Assembly: GCA_018895795.1 (NCBI GenBank)
Contig: JAHINZ010000476.1
Location: 1-10,261, forward strand
DNA from: Alphaproteobacteria bacterium
GTDB taxonomy: Bacteria; Pseudomonadota; Alphaproteobacteria; Caulobacterales; Caulobacteraceae
DNA: 10,261 nt
Reading direction: 5' to 3'
Positions 1-4,489 of this stretch are shown here, piece after piece. Numbering within the stretch: position 1 is the stretch's first letter; every line of letters starts with the position of its first letter. A model generated the notes under the pieces. It saw only the letters and a list, made by a program, of their open reading frames with translations. It was not told the DNA's origin and made no database searches. A program made the translations under genes and the position numbers.

Positions 1-954
1 CAGGCGCACGCCGGCGTGGATGGTGAAATAGTCCACGCCCTGCTCGGCCTGCTCGATCAGGGTGTCGCGGAAGACCTCCCAGTTGAGGTCCTCGGCCACG
101 CCGTTGACCTTCTCCAGCGCCTGATAGATCGGCACCGTGCCGATCGGCACGCTCGAGTTACGGATGATCCAGTCGCGGATGTTGTGGATGTTGCGGCCCG
201 TCGACAGGTCCATGACCGTGTCGGCGCCCCAGCGGGTGGCCCAGACCAGCTTGTCGACCTCGTCGGCGACGGTGGAGAGCACCGCTGAATTGCCGATATT
301 GGCGTTGATCTTGACCAGGAAGTTGCGGCCGATCGCCATCGGCTCCAGCTCGCCGTGGTTGATATTGGCCGGGATGATGGCGCGGCCGCGGGCCACTTCC
401 TGGCGCACGAATTCCGGCGTCACGAAGTCGGGGATGCTGGCGCCGAAATCGTCGCCGTCGCGCACGCACGGGCGGTCCTGTTCGCGGCGCAGATTTTCGC
501 GGATGGCCACATATTCCATCTCGGCGGTGATCTTGCCGGCCTGGGCGTATTCCAGCTGGGTGATCAGCGTGCCCGGCTTGCCGCGATAGATCGTGCGGCC
601 GACCGCCGGGAACTGCGGCGCCAGATGCTTGCCCTGGGCGAAGCCGTTATCCTCGGGCTTCACCTCGCGGGGCGTTTCCACCACCTCGACATCGCCGCGC
701 GCCACGACGAAGGCTTCGCGCGAACGCTCCAGGCCCTTCTCGATGTCGATGGTCGCGGTGGGGTCGGTATAGGGGCCCGACGGATCATAGATCGTCACCG
801 GCGGCTCGTTGGCGCTGGGGTGGACGGCCACCTCGCGGAACGGCACCCGCAGATCGGGGAACAGCACGCCGGCCTGATAGACCTTGCGCGAGCCGGGGAC
901 GGGGCCGGTCGAGATGGTCTCGGCGACGGACTTGATGGTGGTCTGGACGTTCAT
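1..954 (-). CDS. thiC: Phosphomethylpyrimidine synthase ThiC (N-terminal half; continues beyond the window)
   Basis: ThiC is a cytoplasmic radical-SAM enzyme that converts aminoimidazole ribotide to hydroxymethylpyrimidine phosphate, the pyrimidine half of thiamine. The window holds the first 318 codons, reading MNVQTTIKSVAETISTGPVP at the start and QGVDYFTIHAGVRL at the window edge. Family hallmarks visible are YDPSGPYTDP, the segment LITQLEYAQAGKITAEMEYVA, ANINHGELEPMAIG, NIGNSAV (about residues 219-225) and DTVMDLSTGRNIHNIRDWIIRNS. The family is usually a little over 600 residues, so roughly the second half, including the C-terminal CxxCxxxxC iron-sulfur site, lies outside the window. The ATG at 952-954 is preceded by AAGGAG with 9 nt spacing. 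A TPP riboswitch sits upstream, so expression should fall when thiamine pyrophosphate is plentiful. Identification is secure; the truncation is only the window edge. Confidence 0.97.
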   Translation of the reverse strand, partial: MNVQTTIKSVAETISTGPVPGSRKVYQAGVLFPDLRVPFREVAVHPSANEPPVTIYDPSGPYTDPTATIDIEKGLERSREAFVVARGDVEVVETPREVKPEDNGFAQGKHLAPQFPAVGRTIYRGKPGTLITQLEYAQAGKITAEMEYVAIRENLRREQDRPCVRDGDDFGASIPDFVTPEFVRQEVARGRAIIPANINHGELEPMAIGRNFLVKINANIGNSAVLSTVADEVDKLVWATRWGADTVMDLSTGRNIHNIRDWIIRNSSVPIGTVPIYQALEKVNGVAEDLNWEVFRDTLIEQAEQGVDYFTIHAGVRL

Positions 955-958
955 TTTC

Positions 959-985
959 GGGCGCTCCTTGGCGTAAAGGAGACCC
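959..985 (-). promoter_or_regulatory. Shine-Dalgarno-sequestering hairpin of thiC (riboswitch expression platform)
   Basis: On the minus strand CTCCTT (complement of 976-981) and AAGGAG (complement of 964-969) form a perfect 6-bp stem around the 6-nt loop TACGCC. GGG (983-985) and CCC (959-961) can extend it across a small internal loop. AAGGAG is the thiC ribosome binding site, 9 nt before the ATG, so this hairpin would block translation initiation. With the TPP aptamer just upstream, it is the likely OFF-state platform. Seen directly: the complementarity. Inferred: its role. Confidence 0.75.
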
Positions 986-1036
986 GGACGTGTCGCGCTA
1001 AGTCGGTGTGCGGACCCAGGCTTGCGCCGGCTTCGC

Positions 1037-1127
1037 GTTCCCTCCCTTCGCCGGCATGACCCGGATCAGGTTCGACGGGTCAGGGCGAAAGCCCAATCTC
1101 AGCCGCGCAAGCGACCCCCCGGTGAAC
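1037..1127 (-). ncRNA. TPP (thiamine pyrophosphate) riboswitch aptamer
   Basis: The minus strand carries the full thi-box. CTGAGAT (complement of 1096-1102) is the conserved pyrimidine-sensing element. It is followed by a P3a hairpin GGGC-TTTC-GCCC, then GACCCG, then AACCTGATCCGGGTCATGCC and GGCGAAGGGA, which match the pyrophosphate-sensing helices. P2 pairs GGGTC with GACCC. P1 can be drawn between GTTCAC (complement of 1122-1127) and GGGAAC (complement of 1037-1042) with one mismatch. It lies 82 nt upstream of the thiC ATG, the expected partner. No terminator with a U-tract is seen between aptamer and gene, so control is probably translational. Confidence 0.96.
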
Positions 1128-1134
1128 AGGGGGG

Positions 1135-1162
1135 ACACTAGGCTGACTGACGTTAGGGTCAA
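1135..1162 (-). promoter_or_regulatory. Probable thiC promoter
   Basis: TTGACC (complement of 1157-1162) is followed after 16 nt by TAGTGT (complement of 1135-1140). The -35 matches the sigma-70-type consensus in 5 of 6 positions; the -10 is poor. A start about 7 nt downstream would fall near 1128, immediately before the riboswitch P1 strand at 1127. That geometry is the main support. The -35 lies just past the stop of the upstream metallopeptidase gene, giving thiC its own promoter. Confidence 0.5.
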
Positions 1163-1168
1163 GGCTTC

Positions 1169-2020
1169 CTAAAGCCGCGACGCGCCGAACGTGTCGCAAG
1201 CCGCCGGATCACCCTGCTCGAAGCCGCGGCTGAACCACCGCATCCGCTGGGCGCTGGTGCCGTGGGTGAAGCTGTCAGGCACGACCTGGCCCTGGGCCTT
1301 GGACTGAATCGTATCGTCGCCGACCGCCGAGGCCGCGCCCAGACCGTCCTCGATGTCGGCGGGATTGATCACGATCTGACCGTTGGAGGTCTCGCCGGCG
1401 TGCGAGGCCCAGACGCCGGCATAGCAGTCGGCCTGCAGTTCCAAACGCACCGAGCCGCTCTGCGCCCCGCGCGCGCCCAGGCGGCGGGCCTGTTCGGACG
1501 TCCCCAGCAGGGTCTGCACGTGGTGGCCGATCTCGTGGCTGATCACATAGGCGCGGGCGAATTCGCCCTTGGCCCCGAACTTGGTGTCCAGCTCATTCCA
1601 GAAGGTCAGGTCCAGATAGACCTTGCGATCGGCCGGGCAATAGAACGGGCCCATGGCCGACTGACCCGTGCCGCACCCCGTGGGCGTGGCGTTGTCATAG
1701 AGCACCACCGCCTCGGGCGGCGTGTAGCGCGCGCCCTGCTTGGCGAAGATCGGACCCCAGACCGCGGTGTTCGAGGTCTCGATGGCGTCCACGAACTGGC
1801 CGTTCTCGTCCTTCACCGCCCCATGGACCCCAGCCTCCTGCTGGCCCTGGCCCTGGATCTGCTGGGTCGCCTGCAAGGTGGTTTGCGGATCGATGCCGAA
1901 CACGAAATAGCCGACCGCCGCCAGGACCAGCGCCCCGATCCCGCCGCCGGCCAGACCGACGCCGCCCAGGCCTCGCCGATCCTCGATATTGCCCTCGCGG
2001 CGGGCGCCCTTCCATTCCAT
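1169..2020 (-). CDS. Neutral zinc metallopeptidase, YpfJ-like (Zn_peptidase family), membrane anchored
   Basis: A 283-residue protein that matches the YpfJ / COG2321 'putative neutral zinc metallopeptidase' family along its whole length. It opens with MEWKGARREGNIEDRRG, typical of the family, then has one hydrophobic segment (about 21-42). The rest is therefore expected in the periplasm. The zinc site is HEIGHH (residues 162-167: His162, Glu163, His166). A downstream LELQADCYAGVWA (from 193) probably supplies the third ligand, and the C-terminal FTHGTSAQRMRWFSRGFEQGD is also conserved. Four cysteines (116, 128, 199, 275) could form disulfides. The substrate is unknown for the family. Translation starts at the ATG at 2018-2020, 14 bp after the stop of the upstream gene, with a weak AGGGA upstream, so it is the last gene of a three-gene operon. 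Stop TAG at 1169-1171. Confidence 0.93.
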   Translation of the reverse strand: MEWKGARREGNIEDRRGLGGVGLAGGGIGALVLAAVGYFVFGIDPQTTLQATQQIQGQGQQEAGVHGAVKDENGQFVDAIETSNTAVWGPIFAKQGARYTPPEAVVLYDNATPTGCGTGQSAMGPFYCPADRKVYLDLTFWNELDTKFGAKGEFARAYVISHEIGHHVQTLLGTSEQARRLGARGAQSGSVRLELQADCYAGVWASHAGETSNGQIVINPADIEDGLGAASAVGDDTIQSKAQGQVVPDSFTHGTSAQRMRWFSRGFEQGDPAACDTFGASRL

Positions 2021-2034
2021 GCGGGTATCCCTGG

Positions 2035-2430
2035 TTAGTGCTCACTGGCCGGACGCACGGCCCGGATTCGCGCGTTGCTCCGCGCCAGGGCATCCTGCGT
2101 CAGGCGCTCCATGCGGTCCATCTGCAGCGTGATCGAGTCCGGAGAAAACGCCGGCGCAGCGGTCAAAGGCGCGAGGGCGGGCGCGCTCAAGCCGGGCGGC
2201 GTGGTCCGCGCCGCGTTCAATTCACGCAGCACCAGGGCCGTCCGGGTCTGGTCTTGCTGGGCCTGGATCTCGCGTTGAAGGGCCAGCAGGTCCTGACGGG
2301 CGATCTCCGCGCTCTGGGCGGCGGCGCCCTGGGCCCTCAGTTCGCGCAGTACGTCTTCCTGGGCCGCCGCGCCGCCGGCGGCCGTCACGACCGCCAAGCC
2401 TGCGATCATCGCCCAATGAATACCCTGCAT
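2035..2430 (-). CDS. Small exported protein with predicted coiled coil, unknown function
   Basis: A 131-residue protein that I do not recognise as a named family. Residues 1-22 (MQGIHWAMIAGLAVVTAAGGAAA) form a Sec-type signal peptide with an AAA-Q cleavage region. Residues about 24-72 are charged and rich in Ala, Gln, Glu, Arg and Leu, typical of a long helix or coiled coil. Residues 73-95 are Pro/Ala rich, a likely flexible linker, and 97-131 form a second amphipathic helix. There are no cysteines. I start it at the ATG at 2428-2430 because AAGGAG lies 5 nt before it; the in-frame GTG two codons upstream would overlap that ribosome binding site. It is the middle gene of the operon, 45 bp after the TPR gene and 14 bp before the metallopeptidase. 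It could be a partner or adaptor of the peptidase, but that is inferred from position only. Confidence 0.72.
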   Translation of the reverse strand: MQGIHWAMIAGLAVVTAAGGAAAQEDVLRELRAQGAAAQSAEIARQDLLALQREIQAQQDQTRTALVLRELNAARTTPPGLSAPALAPLTAAPAFSPDSITLQMDRMERLTQDALARSNARIRAVRPASEH

Positions 2431-2475
2431 TAGCACTCCTTCGCCCCGAACCGGGCCCTGGAGCCTAGGCCGAGT

Positions 2476-3036
2476 TCAAGGCCGTTTGACGGTGAAACGC
2501 ATCAGCTCGCGTTTCGGCGCATCCCATTGGGGATCCAGTTCCGCCGCCTTGGAATAGTCCTGATAGGCCGAGCTCAGATCGCCCAGGCCTTCATTGGCCA
2601 GGGCGCGATTGAACCAGGCCTTTTCCGGATCCTTGACCCCCAGGGCCAGGCCCTTGTCGATCTGACCCAGGGCGTCGCCGTAGCGTTCTTCGCCGACATA
2701 GGTAGCGCCGCGATTGACCCAGGCCTCGCCCAGGTCCGGATCGATCTTGGAGGCGGCGTCGAAATCGGCCCGCGCATTGGGAAAGTCGCGCTGGCGCATC
2801 TGCAACACGCCTCGGTTGACATAGGTGCGGGCCCGGTCGCGAAAATTCAGGTTCTCGGTCTCCAGCGCCGTGGTGCACAGCAGCACCGATTTCTGGTCAG
2901 CCCGCCCGTCGATGGCGGCGACCGAACAGTCCTTGGCCGCCCCGCCGCCGATCACCAGGGTCGAGGCCATCGCCCCGGGGGCTGCAAAAAGGGTCGCCGT
3001 CAACGCACCAGCGACCAGAAGGCTTCTTGGCGTCAT
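2476..3036 (-). CDS. Exported tetratricopeptide-repeat protein
   Basis: A 186-residue protein with a signal peptide (MTPRSLLVAGALTATLFAAPGAMAS, cleavage after about residue 24). A small cysteine-bearing region follows (Cys37 and Cys54, a likely disulfide). Three TPR units come next, at about 69-102 (ARTYVNRGVLQMRQRDFPNA), 103-136 (GEAWVNRGATYVGEERYGDA) and 137-171 (KAWFNRALANEGLGDLSSAY). TPRs bind peptides or proteins, so a periplasmic scaffold role fits. The start is the ATG at 3034-3036, with GGAGG 5 nt upstream and the signal peptide beginning there; the reading frame stays open further upstream but that stretch is not protein-like. It is the first gene of the operon with the coiled-coil protein and the zinc metallopeptidase. 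The partner is unknown. The stop is TGA at 2476-2478. Confidence 0.88.
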   Translation of the reverse strand: MTPRSLLVAGALTATLFAAPGAMASTLVIGGGAAKDCSVAAIDGRADQKSVLLCTTALETENLNFRDRARTYVNRGVLQMRQRDFPNARADFDAASKIDPDLGEAWVNRGATYVGEERYGDALGQIDKGLALGVKDPEKAWFNRALANEGLGDLSSAYQDYSKAAELDPQWDAPKRELMRFTVKRP

Positions 3037-3055
3037 GTCTTCCTCCCTGTGGCGG

Positions 3056-3084
3056 GGTCCTTCTGACGCGACGGCGGAAGGACC
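3056..3084. repeat. 8-bp inverted repeat in the leader of the TPR gene
   Basis: GGTCCTTC (3056-3063) and GAAGGACC (3077-3084) are perfectly complementary around a 13-nt loop. On the minus strand this hairpin would sit about 20 nt before the TPR-gene ATG and just upstream of its GGAGG, without covering it. It could stabilise the mRNA or serve as an operator; no function is shown by the sequence. Confidence 0.4.
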
Positions 3085-3115
3085 TGTCCGTCCGCCGCAC
3101 CGCGCGGGGCCGCGC

Positions 3116-3142
3116 TTGACGACAGCAAATCTGCGCTCGAAC
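3116..3142 (+). promoter_or_regulatory. Probable housekeeping (Caulobacter-type) promoter for the racemase gene
   Basis: TTGACGA (3116-3122), 12 nt, then GCTCGAAC (3135-3142). The Caulobacter housekeeping consensus is TTGACGS, 10-14 nt, GCTANAWC, so only one position in each box deviates. A start near 3148-3150 would leave a leader of about 105 nt before the ATG at 3256. Confidence 0.5.
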
Positions 3143-3165
3143 AGTGGCGTCGTCGATATGGATAA

Positions 3166-3199
3166 TAGCACGTTCGCGCGACAAGCTCAGCGCGTGCTA
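3166..3199. repeat. Interrupted inverted repeat in the racemase leader
   Basis: TAGCACG (3166-3172) and CGTGCTA (3193-3199) are perfect 7-bp arms. CGC (3175-3177) and GCG (3190-3192) can extend the stem inside a TT bulge. It lies downstream of the predicted racemase promoter and upstream of the racemase ATG, in the divergent gap. It could be a leader hairpin or an operator acting on both genes. No T-run follows it on either strand, so it is not a standard terminator. Confidence 0.4.
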
Positions 3200-3255
3200 A
3201 CACGATCGCGCGCGCCTTTGGGACCGGTGGCCCCGCGGCTGACCAAGAGTGTGAC

Positions 3256-3930
3256 ATGAGCAAGATCCTGGGCGTTCTGGGCGGCATGGGCCCAGCCGCC
3301 ACCCTTGATTTCCTGGCCAAGCTGCAGGCCGCGACGCCGACCCGTCACGAGCGGGATCACCTGCGCGTGCTGGTCGACATCAACCCCCAGGTTCCCGATC
3401 AAAGCACCAGCCAGGCCGATCCGGGTCCGGTGCTGGCGGCCATGGCGGCGGGACTGCAGGCCGGCGGAGCCGAGGTCCTGGCCATCGCCTGCAACACCGC
3501 CCACGCCTTCGCCGCCGAGGTTCGCGCGACCGGCCTGCCGCTGGTCGACATGCTGGACGCCGCCGGCCAGGCGGCCAAGGCGGCCGGGGCCGCGCGGGTC
3601 GGGGTGCTGGGGTCAGGTCTGGCCCTGGGCCTTTACAGGGATCGCCTCTCGCATCTGGGCCTGGAGGTCGTCACGCTGGATGACCACGAACAGGTCGAGT
3701 TCATGGCCCTGCTCTATCATGTCAAATCAGGCGCGCTGGGGCAGGATTCCCGCGAGACCATGGCCGCCCTCGCCCACCGCCTGGTCGGCAAGGGCGCGCA
3801 GGCCGTGGTGGCGGGCTGCACCGAGGTTCCTCTGGTGCTGGGCGCCGAGGATCTGGCGGTCCCGTTGATCGACGCCACCGAGGCCCTGGCCCGCGCCTGC
3901 GTGGCGGCTTGCCTGGTCGAGCGCCGCTAG
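3256..3930 (+). CDS. Aspartate/glutamate racemase family protein
   Basis: A 224-residue cytoplasmic protein of the cofactor-independent Asp/Glu racemase family. The N-terminal ILGVLGGMGPAAT motif is characteristic of the aspartate racemase branch. Both catalytic cysteines are present: Cys79 in ACNTAH and Cys188 in AGCTEVPL. They lie at the expected spacing in the two pseudo-symmetric halves and would act as the acid/base pair. The length is normal for the family. The likely reaction is interconversion of L- and D-aspartate or a related amino acid; substrate cannot be fixed from the sequence. The ATG at 3256 is chosen because the conserved MSKILGVLGGMGP begins there, although the Shine-Dalgarno is weak (AAGAG). 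It is a single-gene unit with its own promoter and is divergent from the TPR operon. The stop at 3930 is 3 bp from the end of the convergent small gene. Confidence 0.93.
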   Translation: MSKILGVLGGMGPAATLDFLAKLQAATPTRHERDHLRVLVDINPQVPDQSTSQADPGPVLAAMAAGLQAGGAEVLAIACNTAHAFAAEVRATGLPLVDMLDAAGQAAKAAGAARVGVLGSGLALGLYRDRLSHLGLEVVTLDDHEQVEFMALLYHVKSGALGQDSRETMAALAHRLVGKGAQAVVAGCTEVPLVLGAEDLAVPLIDATEALARACVAACLVERR

Positions 3931-3933
3931 ACC

Positions 3934-4113
3934 CTAGAGACGAGCGCCGGCGGCGCTCTCGTCGCAGGCCTCGATCATCCCGACCAGGGCGGCGGCGCCG
4001 CGCGAGGCTTGCGCCATGCGACGCAGGGCGGCGCGCGCATGGACGTTGTCGGCGATTTCAGCCTGACGTTCCAGTCGCTCGGCGTCACGGAGATGTTCGG
4101 TGCGGGTGGGCAT
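3934..4113 (-). CDS. Small helical protein of 59 residues, unknown function
   Basis: The sequence begins MPTRTEHLRDAERLERQAEI and continues with RAALRRMAQASRGAAALVGMIEACDE. It is almost entirely helical in character. It follows a pattern common in small alphaproteobacterial proteins of unknown function: an Arg/Glu-rich helix, an 'ADNVHARAALRRMA' turn, then an Ala-rich helix. That resemblance is recalled from the pattern, not searched. The ATG at 4111-4113 lies inside one arm of the 43-bp palindrome and no Shine-Dalgarno precedes it, so either the mRNA is leaderless or the start is wrong. The frame is open upstream to 4317, but that part reads like noncoding DNA. Its 3' end is 3 bp from the end of the convergent racemase gene. 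Confidence 0.5.
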   Translation of the reverse strand: MPTRTEHLRDAERLERQAEIADNVHARAALRRMAQASRGAAALVGMIEACDESAAGARL

Positions 4114-4152
4114 GGCGACAATGTTTACAGAATGTAAACATTGTCGCCATGC
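4110..4152. repeat. 43-bp perfect palindrome (20-bp arms, 3-bp centre)
   Basis: The arm at 4110-4129 is exactly complementary to 4133-4152, separated only by GAA (4130-4132). The centre reads TTTACA-GAA-TGTAAA and is AT-rich against a GC-rich background; the outer parts are GGCGAC / GTCGCC. Each arm ends in an ATG pointing outward. The minus-strand one is the start codon of the 59-residue gene; the plus-strand one opens only 15 codons. The symmetric centre looks like a repressor operator, but 20-bp arms are far longer than most operators need. Transcribed, it would fold into one long hairpin. Confidence 0.95.
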
Positions 4153-4321
4153 GACCACTGGCCGCACAACGTTATCCGGCATTTTCAACGCTCTAGGGTG
4201 AGGCCGCTGATCTTTTCGCGCGGCGGCCAGCAGGAGGTCCGGGTCGCTGCTACAAAGAGGCCGTCTCGATCGCGGTTGGCGCGGCGGCGAGACAAAGTTG
4301 CAAGCGCCTCTAGCCAAGTCG

Positions 4322-4335
4322 TGACACCGGTGTCA
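4322..4335. promoter_or_regulatory. LacI-family-type operator upstream of the pectate lyase gene
   Basis: TGACACCGGTGTCA is a perfect 14-bp palindrome with a central CG, the form recognised by many LacI-family sugar-responsive repressors. It lies 154 bp before the pectate lyase ATG. A LacI-type repressor responding to pectin breakdown products is the natural guess; no such regulator gene is in the window. Confidence 0.65.
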
Positions 4336-4370
4336 TTACTGGGTCAAGAATTCGCCGCCAGAAGGTGGTG

Positions 4371-4388
4371 GGATCGGCTCGCCGATCC
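4371..4388. repeat. 8-bp inverted repeat in the pectate lyase leader
   Basis: GGATCGGC (4371-4378) and GCCGATCC (4381-4388) are perfectly complementary with a 2-bp centre, giving an 18-bp palindromic site or, in RNA, a stem with a 4-nt CTCG loop. It lies about 35 bp downstream of the LacI-type operator, probably within the transcribed leader. It may be a second protein-binding site or an mRNA hairpin; no T-run follows. Confidence 0.5.
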
Positions 4389-4489
4389 GGGAGGACGCGA
4401 CGGAACGATCCTGGCGACCGGCCTAGCGCCGGCGCCCCGTCAGCCGCATCCACCCCGGCCCGCGAGACAAACGCCAGTCGGAGTCCAGC

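Larger units (their letters stand above)
4152..4489. other. Gene-free 338-bp region upstream of the pectate lyase
   Basis: No convincing gene is seen on either strand; open frames here are uninterrupted only because of high G+C. The region holds the LacI-type operator at 4322-4335 and the inverted repeat at 4371-4388. The pectate lyase Shine-Dalgarno GGAG lies just before the ATG at 4490. A promoter should lie near the operator, but I cannot point to a convincing -35/-10 pair. Confidence 0.6.

Noticed and set aside
355..1059. 234-codon open frame on the plus strand across thiC and its leader
   Set aside because: It is antisense to the conserved ThiC coding sequence and runs into the riboswitch, so it is a compositional artefact.
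1115..1134. C6/G6 hairpin before thiC as an antiterminator or terminator
   Set aside because: There is no T-run after it, and the predicted transcript start near 1128 leaves the C6 strand out of the thiC mRNA. It remains relevant only for read-through RNA.
2431..2436. GTG start two codons before the ATG of the 131-residue protein
   Set aside because: It would overlap the AAGGAG that serves the ATG at 2430.
3037..3171. N-terminal extension of the TPR protein to an upstream ATG
   Set aside because: The signal peptide begins at the ATG at 3036, which has a good GGAGG at 5 nt; the extension is not protein-like and covers a promoter region.
3939..3963. Hairpin GACGA-GCGCC / GGCGC-TC-TCGTC as the racemase terminator
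   Set aside because: No T-run follows, the stem has a 2-nt bulge, and it lies inside the coding end of the convergent small gene.
4149..4196. 15-codon plus-strand open frame starting at the other palindrome ATG (MRPLAAQRYPAFSTL)
   Set aside because: It is too short to support, has no ribosome binding site, and its ATG is explained by the symmetry of the palindrome.
4114..4317. Upstream extension of the 59-residue gene through the palindrome
   Set aside because: The extra residues (Arg/Pro-rich, then a low-complexity stretch) look noncoding, and no ribosome binding site precedes the upstream ATGs.
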